A stretch of 63,404 nucleotides of DNA from an uncultured Prevotella sp. (GCA_937907705.1 CALCVP010000039.1:1-63404), one strand, 5' to 3'. Shown: positions 8,199 through 17,926, counted from the stretch's first letter. The notes: generated from the letters alone by a model not told the origin. Translations and numbers: made by a program.

Positions 8199-8492
8199 TC
8201 AAAGTGTCAGCAGCATTCGCCACAGAGCGACAAGCACAACCAGCAAAACGACTATTACGCCGAAGTTAAGCATAAGCCGTCCAGACTGTCTCCGCTCGCT
8301 ATAACGCTTGGCATACTTTGTAGCGTTCAAGAATTGCCCTTTAAGGCGTTCATGATGGTCTGAAGCAGAGGATGACAGCCCCAACTCTTGCCGAGCACGG
8401 TTCTCTAGCTCTGCCATTCGTTCCTTTTTACTGTCTACATAGATATAGTTATGATGGAAACCACGTGGTTGACGCTGCTTAAACAATGACAT
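8199..8492 (-). CDS. Small single-pass membrane protein between ostA and mutL
   Basis: A 97-aa protein with a charged, soluble N-terminal part (about residues 1-72, rich in Lys, Arg and Glu) and one C-terminal hydrophobic helix (LNFGVIVVLLVVLVALW) followed by a short tail, so it is probably tail-anchored in the inner membrane. I recognise the position, between the OstA-like gene and mutL, as typical of a conserved hypothetical gene in Bacteroidales, but no named domain. No function can be assigned. Spacing to both neighbours is 140-200 bp and holds repeat arrays. Confidence 0.7.
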   Translation of the reverse strand: MSLFKQRQPRGFHHNYIYVDSKKERMAELENRARQELGLSSSASDHHERLKGQFLNATKYAKRYSERRQSGRLMLNFGVIVVLLVVLVALWRMLLTL

Positions 8493-8517
8493 ATTTCTGA
8501 TAAATCGTTAAGTGTTA

Positions 8518-8640
8518 AACATATTTCAACAGCACAACACCCATAAAGTTCGATTTAGGAAACCATAGGGTTACAGATCAAAAACCATAGGGCTACGATT
8601 CAAAAACCATAGGGCTACAGTTCGGAAACCATAGGGTTAC
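8518..8640. repeat. 22-bp-period array J (6 units, four near-identical)
   Basis: Cores at 8518, 8540, 8562, 8584, 8606 and 8628. The last four all start ACCATAGGG and differ by a few bases in the spacer. The last unit supplies the ostA stop codon (8637-8639). The ACCATAGGG core also appears in array F at 38586 in the same phase, linking this tandem array to the palindromic family. Confidence 0.75.
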
Positions 8641-10475
8641 TTACTTGCTGCTGTTTTATTGGTATTCGGCAACTTTGCCTCTGAAAGCCGAGTGTTGGCA
8701 ACAGGCTTGGTCGTCGCATCTTTTTTCCCGGTCTTGCCGGTAGCGGCAGACGCAACGGATGAATGTTTTTGCTGCGCTGAAACATTCGTCTGCCCACCAT
8801 TGCTCTCTGCAACAACATTGTCAGATGATATCACTTGTAACGGTGCCGCACGCCGCTGACGCGCTTTCAGCTCAGTTCCGCTCTTTTTGCCTCGCCATAC
8901 AAAGATGTCATCTTTATCAAGCGGACGTATATAATCAAACCATTCAAAAGACGGCAACTTGTCTTTCCCAGGCGGAACTTGCGTGATTGGATACATGACA
9001 GAAGTCTGCTTACACGTCCAAATGCGCTCTAACTGCCTGTTCTTAAGAAACATTCGCATTGTGTCTGTCTCAAGGTTGAGCATAGATATAAGCGAACTGT
9101 CTTTGCTGTCTTGCATATAATAGACTGTCTGCACATTGCCGATAGCCTCATTTCGTCTGATTTCGCCCTTGTCAAAAAAGGCATACATATTGCGGGCAGC
9201 TATCTGATTGTAGTGTGCCGAGTCTGGAAGTAATTCTACAGAGAGAGCCTGATTCTCTACATGAGCGCGGTCTATGGTAGAGTCTTTCATATATACCCGG
9301 ATGATTTCGCCCAAGATTTGACGATTGGCATTCCACGCAATAGGGTCTTTGTACATCGTCATGCAAGAATCTTTCGTATTATACACCAACGAATCACACA
9401 CGGCTTGAATGTCCGTGCGATAGGCTCTCACCTTATTATAGCAGTGCACCTTGCGCCATACCGAATCGGTATTGATATTATAAGTGTATACTTTCATGGT
9501 GTCGGAATGCATGTAGAGGGTGTCCTTTTGCGAGTAATCAATCATCAAAGGATTGTTGGTGGCAAAGGCAAAACCTGTCTTCTCATTATACCAAAAATAG
9601 TTACACTTGAGCTGGTTCTTGTTTACGGCATCGGTATAGATTACATTCCGGAAGCCCTGGCTGATGCCTTTCTTGTCGTCATGATACAGACTGTCGCCTA
9701 TAATCTCGCGCCCTTGGTTTACAAGTTTGGAGCGACCATACAACCGGGCATAATCCTTACTGGTGTCGTAATAGCCCTTTGAGGTATAAATAGTGCTCTT
9801 GCCAGACACCACTTTGGATGGACCCACGATATGTGCCATTGATGTTTTGGTGTCATAATGCAGTGTATCGGTGGTAAGTACGAACTTCGGATTACGCAGT
9901 TTTACGCTATAATTAAAGATAGCCTCACGCGATTCCGTGTCGTATTCGCCCCAATCGGCCACCAATACGTTTCGCTTGTCCACCATCTTGCCGCCTTCAA
10001 AGAAATAGCCAATGCCGTACAGACGGTCGTAGTTCAAGCTATCGGTATAAAGCGTTGTACCCCTATGCCGCAGCACCACATTGTACCGGGCTTCCGCCAT
10101 CTGGTCTGTGCCATCGTAAAAAGCGTAGTTGCAAGTCAACGAAAGGGTGTCGCCTTGCAGCATTTTGACGTGTCCAAAAGCCTTGAAGGAGTTGGATTCC
10201 TGATAGAAATAAGCACTGTCGCATGTCAATCGGGCACCACTGTGCCTAAAAGATACATGACCATTCAATATCTGAGCGGTGGGGTTCAAGCCAAACTGGT
10301 CGTACCTTAATCTGTCGGCATGTTCCAAATACACGCGCTCCGCAGTCTTCGGGCGTTTCCTTTTGCGTAAAATCTGCCGTGAAGAGACCACACAAAGCCC
10401 AAACAGGCATAGGATAATCACCAAGAAAATCCTATGCCCGTTCAGCATGTTTTTTATGTTTTTGTTTATTGTCAT
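8637..10475 (-). CDS. OstA-like (LptA-fold) periplasmic protein
   Basis: A Bacteroidota OstA/LptA-related protein of 612 aa from the start at 10475. An N-terminal hydrophobic segment (FLVIILCLFGLCVVSS) anchors or exports it. The body is built of repeating beta-jellyroll strands with recurring short patterns (for example DTLHYDTKTSMAHIVGPS, DSLYHDDKKGISQG), the fold that forms the LPS bridge across the periplasm. The last 80 residues are low-complexity and rich in Ala, Thr, Ser and Lys. It follows surA, fitting a role in LPS transport or outer-membrane assembly. Whether it acts as LptA or as an LptD partner cannot be told. Its stop codon lies inside a repeat array. Confidence 0.85.
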   Translation of the reverse strand: MTINKNIKNMLNGHRIFLVIILCLFGLCVVSSRQILRKRKRPKTAERVYLEHADRLRYDQFGLNPTAQILNGHVSFRHSGARLTCDSAYFYQESNSFKAFGHVKMLQGDTLSLTCNYAFYDGTDQMAEARYNVVLRHRGTTLYTDSLNYDRLYGIGYFFEGGKMVDKRNVLVADWGEYDTESREAIFNYSVKLRNPKFVLTTDTLHYDTKTSMAHIVGPSKVVSGKSTIYTSKGYYDTSKDYARLYGRSKLVNQGREIIGDSLYHDDKKGISQGFRNVIYTDAVNKNQLKCNYFWYNEKTGFAFATNNPLMIDYSQKDTLYMHSDTMKVYTYNINTDSVWRKVHCYNKVRAYRTDIQAVCDSLVYNTKDSCMTMYKDPIAWNANRQILGEIIRVYMKDSTIDRAHVENQALSVELLPDSAHYNQIAARNMYAFFDKGEIRRNEAIGNVQTVYYMQDSKDSSLISMLNLETDTMRMFLKNRQLERIWTCKQTSVMYPITQVPPGKDKLPSFEWFDYIRPLDKDDIFVWRGKKSGTELKARQRRAAPLQVISSDNVVAESNGGQTNVSAQQKHSSVASAATGKTGKKDATTKPVANTRLSEAKLPNTNKTAASK

Positions 10476-10597
10476 GAATAATAATAGGTAGTTGCATGGG
10501 CACACACAATGGCACAACGTGCATCGACAGTCTCTTCATACAGCACTGCTACCATGAAAGAAGTGCCTCTGCTGCCACTGCATATCAGCCTTCTGTG

Positions 10598-12049
10598 CTA
10601 CTGTTTTACCCAACCTTTATACTCAAAATCGCAGTTTTTATAGCGGTCGTTGATGCGTATATAGGTATTCTTTATCTTTTGTGCTATCCATTCTTTAATG
10701 TAGTCCTCTTTGCGCTTAGCCAATACCACGTCTTTCATTACCTGAAAGTCTTCGGTAATAGTGGCGCGATGGGTATCCACACGGCTCTTGAGCTTTACGA
10801 TAGCACATACATTTTTGCCTTTGCTGTTCACCATCTGAAAGGCTGATGACACCTCACCCACCTTTAAAGTGTCTACCACTTTAGCCACTTCTGCCGGCAA
10901 GTCCTGCATACGGAACTTACTTGTTCGTCCGGTTTCTGAAGCATTTGCCATCAGTCCATGATTGTTACGCGTATCCTTATCATCAGAGATAAGCGATGCT
11001 GCCTCTTCAAATGTGAATCTCTTTTCACGCAGTTGCATAGCCAAAGAGTCCAATTGCCCAGTGGCTTTTTCTATCGCTGCCTGTGTAATATGTGGCTTCA
11101 GCAAGATGTGGCGCAACTTGATACGGTCGCCACGACGGTCTATCAGCTGTATGATATGATAGCCATACTCAGACTCTACAATCTTTGATATCTTCTTAGG
11201 GTCGGTAAGATTGAAGGCTACATTGGCAAAAGCGGGGTCCAAGACGCCACGACCTACATAGTCGCCAAGCTCTCCTCCATTACGTGCAGAGCCAGGATCT
11301 TCTGAATACAGGCGCGCAAGCGTAGCAAAAGAGGTTTCTCCTTTGTTCACACGTTCGGTAAAGTCGCGCAGTTGGTTCTTGATGCGATCCACCTCAGCTT
11401 GCTCCACTTTAGGAGTACGGGTAATGATTTCCACCTCTACTTCGGTAGGAACCACGGGTACACTGTCTGCAGGCAGGTTGTTGAAATACTTGCGTACATC
11501 GGCAGGTGATACGGTAATGTCCTTTACCAGCTCCTGCTTCTCGCGCTGAATGAGCTGTTGGTTGCGGAACTCATCGTGCAACTGCTGGCGCAATTGCGTA
11601 ATGCTCATGCGCTTGTATTCCTCCAACTTCTCCTTACCGTTAGCCTTCTGTATCCAAAAGTTGATTTGTCCGTCAACGCTTTGCGCCACTTCCGCTTCGG
11701 TAACTTTGATACTGTCGAGTTCCGCTTGATGCAAAAACAGTTTTGAAACTGCCAACTGTTCCGGTATCGTACAGTCGGGGTCTCCTTTCCATTTCATGCC
11801 TTCAGCCTCGCCTTGCAGTCGTGCAGCTTCCACATCAGACCTTAATATGGCTTCATCGCCTACCACCCATATTACCTCATCAATGATACTGGCAGGGTCA
11901 GGAGCCTCTGTTGAATCCACCTTATGAGCTACAGAGTCGGCTTCAGCTGCTGTATCTGTATTACGAAAGAGAGCAGGGCGGGCACTGACACTGGCCAAGA
12001 AAGCCAATGAAGCTGCACACCAGAGAGCTGTCTTGCTTGTTAATTTCAT
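10598..12049 (-). CDS. surA: SurA-like periplasmic peptidylprolyl isomerase
   Basis: A 483-aa secreted chaperone (signal peptide about residues 1-23) for outer-membrane protein folding. An N-terminal SurA domain (IDEVIWVVGDEAILRSDVEAAR...) is followed by two parvulin domains, about residues 180-290 (LYSEDPGSARNGGELGDYVG) and 300-400 (LRHILLKP), then a C-terminal helix. This is the SurA order. Its ATG overlaps the stop of the upstream parvulin gene (TAATG), so translation is probably coupled. It precedes ostA, consistent with an outer-membrane biogenesis operon. Confidence 0.92.
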   Translation of the reverse strand: MKLTSKTALWCAASLAFLASVSARPALFRNTDTAAEADSVAHKVDSTEAPDPASIIDEVIWVVGDEAILRSDVEAARLQGEAEGMKWKGDPDCTIPEQLAVSKLFLHQAELDSIKVTEAEVAQSVDGQINFWIQKANGKEKLEEYKRMSITQLRQQLHDEFRNQQLIQREKQELVKDITVSPADVRKYFNNLPADSVPVVPTEVEVEIITRTPKVEQAEVDRIKNQLRDFTERVNKGETSFATLARLYSEDPGSARNGGELGDYVGRGVLDPAFANVAFNLTDPKKISKIVESEYGYHIIQLIDRRGDRIKLRHILLKPHITQAAIEKATGQLDSLAMQLREKRFTFEEAASLISDDKDTRNNHGLMANASETGRTSKFRMQDLPAEVAKVVDTLKVGEVSSAFQMVNSKGKNVCAIVKLKSRVDTHRATITEDFQVMKDVVLAKRKEDYIKEWIAQKIKNTYIRINDRYKNCDFEYKGWVKQ

Positions 12050-13479
12050 TATTTATGATTGTTTACTGTTTTCAATACATCTTGATACACCTCTACGGGG
12101 TATTTCTTTCTCAAGTCTGCTACCCAATTCTTCTCCAGCTGCTCTTGGTAATCAGCGGTTACTTGTCCGCGCACATCTTCATAGCTATCGGGCTTTTTCT
12201 TGAGCAGCTTGCCGTAAACAGCATCAATAGGGAAGCCTTTTATCTGATTCACGGTAGTGTCTTTTTTGAACACCATCTTGTCGATGAATGCGTTATCGCC
12301 TTTCTTGAAGATGCCTTTTTCTACACGAATGCGCAGTACAGAGTCGTTATTGAAAGTGGCACGCAACTTGTCTGCCCACTTGTCAAAAGCTATACCTTTC
12401 ACGCAGTTCCTTACTGCGTCTACATCTTCTTTGTTCTTTACGTGGTAAGCCATGCCTTTATAGCGTGGTTCTGTCCAGTAATATTTCTTCTTGTTGCGGT
12501 CAAAATAGTTTTTAAGTCCTGCTTCATCTTTAGCAGCTTTGTCCCACACTACTCTATTGCTGATTTCATACAGCAGCAATCCGTCATGGTATTCACGGAT
12601 AAGGTTCTTCAAAGCAGGGTCGTTAGCCGCCATTTCATCGGCTTTCTTGGTCAGCAAGCTTTCCTTTGTTTCTTTGCCATCAGAAGCTTTTACCAATGAA
12701 TCGAGCTTTTGGTCGGCAATGCGCTCGCGCAAGCCACGCATCTCTATAAACTTGACAATGCTGTTTTTCAACGAGTCAAACGGCTCTAACTGCTTGCGCT
12801 CCAGCACTTTGATGATATGATAGCCCACGGGCGAGAGCACAGGCTTGCTTATCTCGCCTGGCTTTAAGGCGTAAGCCGTTGTCTCAAACTCCTTGAGTGT
12901 GCGCCCTGGTTGTATCCAACCTATCACGCCTCCATTGCGGGCAGAACCCGGATCTTGCGAGTATTTCTTTGCCATTTCGGCAAAATCGGCACCTTTCAGC
13001 AGTGCATTGTAGATAGAGTCGGCACGCAGACGTGCCTGCTCTTGCTTCTCTTTTGAAGCTTTTTGCTCCAAATACATCAGTATATGGGCTGGTTTCACGA
13101 GTCCCTTAGGGCCTATCTGGTCTTTTGTTTGCTGATAAATCTTATGCGCTTCTGCCAATACATCTGCACTATCCACAAAAGCCGGACGTATCTGCTGGTC
13201 TCTATACATGTAGAACTCTTTCTTGAAAGAGCTCAAGGTGTCGAGTTTTGCATCATAAGCCGCAGCCACTTTCAACTTGTAGTTGATAAAGAGGTCTACA
13301 TATTGGTCTACGGTTTTCTTGTCTATTACGTCATCAGAGTTGTTCTTGTTGTAAGAATATTCAAACTCAGAGCGTGTTACGGGCACACCGTTGATTTTCA
13401 TCACTACCGGGTCTGAACTTTGAGCATGGGCCATGCTTACACTAACAAGCATGACAGCAAACATATTAAGGAACTTCAT
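12049..13479 (-). CDS. Parvulin-type periplasmic peptidylprolyl isomerase
   Basis: A 476-aa protein with a cleavable signal peptide (MKFLNMFAVMLVSVSMAHA), an N-terminal helical chaperone domain and a single parvulin domain at about residues 130-230 (PAHILMYLE, YSQDPGSARNGGVIGWIQPG, VGYHIIKVLERK). The C-terminal half is helical and charged, with no domain I can name. It lies between guaB and surA and overlaps surA by one base, so the two isomerases are made together. It probably assists folding of periplasmic or outer-membrane clients; specific clients are unknown. Confidence 0.9.
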   Translation of the reverse strand: MKFLNMFAVMLVSVSMAHAQSSDPVVMKINGVPVTRSEFEYSYNKNNSDDVIDKKTVDQYVDLFINYKLKVAAAYDAKLDTLSSFKKEFYMYRDQQIRPAFVDSADVLAEAHKIYQQTKDQIGPKGLVKPAHILMYLEQKASKEKQEQARLRADSIYNALLKGADFAEMAKKYSQDPGSARNGGVIGWIQPGRTLKEFETTAYALKPGEISKPVLSPVGYHIIKVLERKQLEPFDSLKNSIVKFIEMRGLRERIADQKLDSLVKASDGKETKESLLTKKADEMAANDPALKNLIREYHDGLLLYEISNRVVWDKAAKDEAGLKNYFDRNKKKYYWTEPRYKGMAYHVKNKEDVDAVRNCVKGIAFDKWADKLRATFNNDSVLRIRVEKGIFKKGDNAFIDKMVFKKDTTVNQIKGFPIDAVYGKLLKKKPDSYEDVRGQVTADYQEQLEKNWVADLRKKYPVEVYQDVLKTVNNHK

Positions 13480-13510
13480 ATTGCCTTTCTATTATATATA
13501 ATAAGTCAAT

Positions 13511-13539
13511 AATCGGGGCTCAAGGCTTGAGCCCCGATT
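13511..13539. terminator. Hairpin between guaB and the parvulin gene
   Basis: A perfect 14-bp inverted repeat (13511-13524 with 13526-13539) lies 20 bp past the guaB stop. On the minus strand it is followed by ATTGACTTATT, without a clean T-run. It may be a partial terminator that lowers read-through from guaB into the chaperone genes. Confidence 0.5.
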
Positions 13540-13559
13540 GATGTATTAGTCTTTTGATA

Positions 13560-15038
13560 CTACTCAGGACGAGAATAGTTAGGAGCCTCACTGGTGATAG
13601 ATATATCATGAGGATGGCTCTCCAACACACCTGCATTGGTGATACGCACAAATTTGGCATTGTGAAGCTCGTCGATAGTGTGTGCTCCGCAATAGCCCAT
13701 ACCTGAGCGCAAGCCACCTACCAGCTGGTAAATAACCTCTTGCAGTGTGCCTTTGTAAGGTACACGTCCTGCAATACCTTCCGGCACGAGCTTCTTGACG
13801 TCCTTGGTACCGGCCTGGAAATAGCGGTCTTTTGAGCCGTTTTCCATAGCCTCAAGGCTACCCATGCCACGGTAGCTCTTAAACTTACGGCCGTTGAAGA
13901 TAATGGTATCGCCAGGGCTTTCTTCGGTTCCTGCTACAAGCGAACCTATCATTACGCTGTATCCCCCTGCTGCCAATGCCTTTACCACATCGCCGGAATA
14001 GCGCAAACCGCCATCGGCTATCAGCGGCACATTGGTATCTTTCAGTGCGCAAGCTACATCGTAAACAGCGCTCAACTGTGGCACACCTACACCTGCTACC
14101 ACACGTGTGGTACAGATACTACCGGGACCTATACCTACCTTAACGGCATCGGCGCCATTCTCTACCAGCAGTTTGGCTGCCGCACCTGTGGCTACATTAC
14201 CTACCACAATGTCTACATTAGGGAATGCAGCCTTAGCCTCAACGAGCTTTTCAACTACATATTTGGAATGGCCATGGGCTGTATCTATCACGATAGCGTC
14301 AGCTCCTGCATTGACAAGTGCCTGCATACGGTCAAGTGTATCTGCTGTTACGCCTACACCTGCAGCCACACGCAGACGACCTTTGTCGTCTTTGCAAGCC
14401 ATTGGTTTGTCTTTGGCTTTGGTTATATCCTTATAGGTAATCAAGCCTACAAGCTTGTTGTCATTGTCTACTACCGGCAACTTTTCAATCTTGTTCTCCT
14501 GCAAGATATGGGCAGCAGCTGCAAGATCGGTCTTGATATGAGTAGTAACAAGATTCTCGCTGGTCATCACTTCGTCTATCTTGCGGTCTGCCTGGCGTTC
14601 AAAGCGCAGGTCTCTATTGGTAACGATACCTACCAAATGGTTCTCGTTGTCCACCACTGGTATACCGCCAATATGGTATTCTGCCATGATGTCAAGAGCC
14701 TCGCGCACGGTTGAACCGCGACGAATGGTAACAGGATCATAAATCATACCATTCTCGGCACGCTTTACAATAGCCACTTGACGGGCCTGCTCTTCAATGG
14801 ACATATTCTTGTGGATAACGCCGATACCGCCCTCTCGTGCTATGGCAATGGCCATGGCCGACTCTGTAACGGTGTCCATGGCTGCCGTTACAAAAGGCAC
14901 ATTCAAGCTGATGTTGCGTGAAAACCTGGTTTTTAACTCTACCGTCTTAGGCAGTACTTCTGAATAAGCTGGGATTAAAAGGACGTCGTCAAAGGTCAGA
15001 CCGTCCATCACAATTTTATCTGCAACAAATGATGACAT
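13560..15038 (-). CDS. guaB: IMP dehydrogenase
   Basis: GuaB oxidises IMP to XMP with NAD+, the committed step to guanine nucleotides. The (beta/alpha)8 barrel is split by two CBS domains at about residues 95-210 (HIGGIPVVDNENHLVGIVTNRDL and KLPVVDNDNKLVGLITYKDI), which bind nucleotides and regulate oligomer state. The catalytic loop GIGPGSICTTRVVAGVG carries the active-site Cys, and the flap has YRGMGSLEAM. Length 492 aa is normal. A -7-like box TAAATTTG lies at 15064-15071 on the minus strand, without a clear -33 box. Confidence 0.98.
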   Translation of the reverse strand: MSSFVADKIVMDGLTFDDVLLIPAYSEVLPKTVELKTRFSRNISLNVPFVTAAMDTVTESAMAIAIAREGGIGVIHKNMSIEEQARQVAIVKRAENGMIYDPVTIRRGSTVREALDIMAEYHIGGIPVVDNENHLVGIVTNRDLRFERQADRKIDEVMTSENLVTTHIKTDLAAAAHILQENKIEKLPVVDNDNKLVGLITYKDITKAKDKPMACKDDKGRLRVAAGVGVTADTLDRMQALVNAGADAIVIDTAHGHSKYVVEKLVEAKAAFPNVDIVVGNVATGAAAKLLVENGADAVKVGIGPGSICTTRVVAGVGVPQLSAVYDVACALKDTNVPLIADGGLRYSGDVVKALAAGGYSVMIGSLVAGTEESPGDTIIFNGRKFKSYRGMGSLEAMENGSKDRYFQAGTKDVKKLVPEGIAGRVPYKGTLQEVIYQLVGGLRSGMGYCGAHTIDELHNAKFVRITNAGVLESHPHDISITSEAPNYSRPE

Positions 15039-15287
15039 ATATTATTTTGAAATTTATTGCGTGCAAATTTAGCAAAAATTTTCCATTCATTCTATTGCTT
15101 CGCTGCATTTTCTTTTATTATTAATGCTATTTAACGTCATATATTTCATTTGTAACGACTAATCAACCACAGGGCTTTCCTTATGCTATTTCATCATTCC
15201 CTGTGCATACATATAATAAAGGTACGCGCGCGAAAAGCAGCTGTTTGCACAGAGTGCAAGCCCTGCCGCAAAGCTGTCAGAAGCAAC

Positions 15288-15397
15288 AGCACTGTTATCG
15301 GTAGCCAATAGCAGTGCTATCAGCTTCCAATAACGGTGTAATCGGAAACTAATAGCGCTGCAATCGGAGGCTGATTGCAGCGCTATTGACAAGTTAC
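15288..15397. repeat. 22-bp-period palindromic array D (5 units)
   Basis: Cores at 15288 (AGCACTGTT), 15310 (AGCAGTGCT), 15332 (AACGGTGTA), 15354 (AGCGCTGCA) and 15376 (TGCAGCGCT), exactly 22 bp apart. The last two units are reverse complements: 15351-15365 and 15373-15387 form a perfect 15-bp stem with a 7-nt loop. It shares GTGCTATCAGCTT with array A. Confidence 0.78.
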
Positions 15398-15440
15398 TCA
15401 TTTTCAATGAATTATACAGTTTTATCGTCTATTTCAAGCA

Positions 15441-15480
15441 AAAGGCTGGACTAAGCATCTGTCATGATGCCCGTCCAGCC
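15441..15480 (-). terminator. Terminator of the MFS transporter gene
   Basis: Two nested stems (15444-15451 with 15473-15480, and 15455-15459 with 15466-15470) lie about 35 bp past the stop. On the minus strand the hairpin is followed by TTTT. Confidence 0.55.
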
Positions 15481-15514
15481 CTTCTTACATGTAAGATACA
15501 AATGTTTCGGTGAG

Positions 15515-16837
15515 CTACTCCTCGCCTATTGTCTCTTTAATGCCGAACACTGCCACAGCTCCCACTGCCAACAGCACGCCTGCCACCAACATCATGTTGC
15601 ACTGATGGCTGCCCACAAGGTTCAGCATCACACCGCCAAAAGCTGCAGCTACAATCTGAGGTATGCAGATAGTACCGTTAAACAAGCCCAAATAAGTGCC
15701 TATATGGTCGCCGTTGAGCGCATTGGTAACAATGGTAAAAGGCATGGCAAGCATAGCTGCCCAGGCGCAACCTATGAGCAGATAGGACACAAAGAGCATA
15801 TACTGGTCGTGAACATAAGGTATCGTCAAGAAACCGATGCCGCCCAACAGCAGGCTCAGCGCATAGGCTATCTTATGGTTGGAGAAGCGAGGCAGCACCA
15901 CTGCCCATGCCACACTGCCGACAGCTTGCACGGCAAAGAGTATGCCCACCCAGTTGCCGGCAGCCTGATAAGCGCCCGACGATGGGTCAGTAGTCTGCCA
16001 ACAGGTTTCGGCTATGGCACCATTGGTATAATTCCACATATACAAGAACGCTGCCCAGCAGAAGAACTGCACCAGTCCTACCGTCCAAAATACCTTGGGA
16101 GCACGGCGCAACAGCTGCACCAAAGACACCTTTTCTTCGCTCTTTTTCTCACTGATGCCATGATACTCGGCATACTCCTTAGGAGGCATCTCCTTCACCT
16201 TGGCAGTGGTATAGACAACACACAGAATAAGAATGGCGGCACCTATATAGAAAGAATATATCACCGAGTCGGGCACTACGCCTTGAGGGGCCACATTGCT
16301 GATGCCCAATGCGGTAAACAGAAAGGGGAATACATAGCCTGCCAGCGAACCTGCATTGCACAAGAAGCTCTGTATGGAATAGGCCAAGCCCTTCTGCTGC
16401 TCGTTCACCATGTCGCCTACCAGCATTTTGAAGGGCTGCATGGCCATATTGATGCTGGTGTCAAGAAACATCAGCGACACCAGACCGAAAGTCATGGCAG
16501 TAGACACCGCCATGCCAAAAGAGCCGGCATTAGGCAGCAGACACATGACCAGCACAGCCACCAAAGCACCCACAAAGAGGTAAGGTATGCGCCTGCCAAA
16601 GCGGCACCACGTATTGTCGCTCAGGCTGCCCACTATGGGTTGGACAATGATTCCCATAAGCGGAGGCAATATCCAGAAGTAACTCAAGCTGTGAGGGTCT
16701 GCCCCTATGGTTGAAAAAATACGGCTGATGTTGGCACTCTGCAGCGCATACGCTATCTGCACGCCAAAGAATCCAAAACTGATATTCCAGAGTTTCATAA
16801 AACTCAGGTCTGGTTTTTTCTTTAAATTAGTGTTCAT
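15515..16837 (-). CDS. MFS sugar transporter (SLC45/maltose-type)
   Basis: A 440-aa inner-membrane protein with about 12 predicted helices. The N-terminus (LSFMKLWNISFGFFGVQIAYALQSANISRIF) and the loop GSLSDNTWCRFGRRIPYLF are characteristic of the SLC45-like/GPH-type maltose and sucrose carriers found in Bacteroidota starch loci. It probably imports malto-oligosaccharides or a disaccharide from the periplasm. It lies 63 bp past the LacI-type regulator and is likely co-transcribed with it, divergent from susCDEF. Substrate is inferred from context only. Confidence 0.85.
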   Translation of the reverse strand: MNTNLKKKPDLSFMKLWNISFGFFGVQIAYALQSANISRIFSTIGADPHSLSYFWILPPLMGIIVQPIVGSLSDNTWCRFGRRIPYLFVGALVAVLVMCLLPNAGSFGMAVSTAMTFGLVSLMFLDTSINMAMQPFKMLVGDMVNEQQKGLAYSIQSFLCNAGSLAGYVFPFLFTALGISNVAPQGVVPDSVIYSFYIGAAILILCVVYTTAKVKEMPPKEYAEYHGISEKKSEEKVSLVQLLRRAPKVFWTVGLVQFFCWAAFLYMWNYTNGAIAETCWQTTDPSSGAYQAAGNWVGILFAVQAVGSVAWAVVLPRFSNHKIAYALSLLLGGIGFLTIPYVHDQYMLFVSYLLIGCAWAAMLAMPFTIVTNALNGDHIGTYLGLFNGTICIPQIVAAAFGGVMLNLVGSHQCNMMLVAGVLLAVGAVAVFGIKETIGEE

Positions 16838-16900
16838 TTGTTTAAGGTATATTGTTTGTTTTCATTGATTGTCCGCATCTGCTGCATACTGTCTGTCAGG

Positions 16901-17926
16901 CTATCGGGTCGTTCCTCTTACGATAAGCCGTGTGCGCACCACGCGCTTTTCCACCTTGTCTTTAGGCACCAAGCCTTCTATCTTGTCAATCAAGATGTCC
17001 GCAGCCTGTCGCCCTACCTCCACGCCACGCTGCTCCACAGTGGTAAGCATAGGGTCGCAGGCTATGGCACGCTGCCCGTTCGTAAATCCGCAGATAGATA
17101 TATCATCAGGAACACTGAGTCCTAAGCGCTTGGCTGTAAACAAGATGCCGATAGCCGTGTCGTCATTTACGGCAAAGAAAGCATCTGGTCTGTTCTCCAT
17201 AGCCAACACTTCGGGAGTGATACGCTCTGCATCCTCGCGGTTGTCGCATATCTTCACCAAGCTTGCATCTGGCTTCAAGCCATTCTTGAGCAGTGCATCA
17301 CGGTAGCCGTTATAGCGGTTCTTGGATATTTCAAGTTTCATGGGCGAGCTGTAGAAAGCTATACAGCGGCAACCTGTCTTGATGAGATAGTCTACCGCTG
17401 CGTATGAACCTGTATAGTCGTCTACCGTTACCCTGCTGGCATTAACACCCGTACATATGCGGTCGTAGAACACCAACGGCACGCCCTTGGCTATCAGTTT
17501 CTCGAAATGTTCATAGTGGGTGGTGTCTTTGGCTTGCGATACGATAATGCCGCACACCTGGTTTTCATAAAACGAACGGCAGATGTCCACCTCTCGCTCA
17601 TACTGTTCGTTGCTCTGGGCCACCATCAACCGGTAACCATGCTTGAGGGCCTCATCTTCAATACCGCTCAATACGGAAGAAAAATAGAAATGGGTAAACT
17701 GCGGAATGACAACACCTATCACCTTGATAGCACGCCTACTGCGCAACGACTCTGCCATGATGTTGGGACTGAAGCCGTGTTCACGGGCATACTGCTGTAT
17801 CTCCTTGCGGCGAGCTTCGCTTATCCGCGAACTGTCGTTCAATGCTCTTGACACAGTAGCAATAGACACGCCGAAATGCCGGGCAATGTCTTTCATTGTA
17901 GTAGGTGTATGGTTATCAGACATCAT
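16901..17926 (-). CDS. LacI family transcriptional regulator
   Basis: A 341-aa repressor-type protein. The N-terminal helix-turn-helix reads TMKDIARHFGVSIATVSRALNDSS, followed by the hinge helix (MAESLRSRRAIKVIGVVIP) and a periplasmic-binding-protein-like effector domain. The VTVDDYTGSYAAVDYLI and DAFFAVNDDTAIGIL segments are typical. It sits between the MFS importer and the divergent susC. Operator-like sequences with an AAACGTTT centre occur at 18131-18142 before susC and again at 50458-50471 before hflX. It probably responds to a sugar from this locus. The start could be the second Met. Confidence 0.92.
   Translation of the reverse strand: MMSDNHTPTTMKDIARHFGVSIATVSRALNDSSRISEARRKEIQQYAREHGFSPNIMAESLRSRRAIKVIGVVIPQFTHFYFSSVLSGIEDEALKHGYRLMVAQSNEQYEREVDICRSFYENQVCGIIVSQAKDTTHYEHFEKLIAKGVPLVFYDRICTGVNASRVTVDDYTGSYAAVDYLIKTGCRCIAFYSSPMKLEISKNRYNGYRDALLKNGLKPDASLVKICDNREDAERITPEVLAMENRPDAFFAVNDDTAIGILFTAKRLGLSVPDDISICGFTNGQRAIACDPMLTTVEQRGVEVGRQAADILIDKIEGLVPKDKVEKRVVRTRLIVRGTTR

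Larger units (their letters stand above)
15039..15514. other. Intergenic stretch between guaB and the MFS gene
   Basis: 476 bp without a gene. It contains the guaB -7-like box (15064-15071), an AT-rich part, repeat array D (15288-15397) and the terminator of the MFS gene. A short minus-strand frame through array D is an effect of the repeat and is not called. Confidence 0.6.

Noticed and set aside
15186..15407. 73-codon minus-strand frame
   Set aside because: It runs through repeat array D and its translation is made of repeat-derived words.
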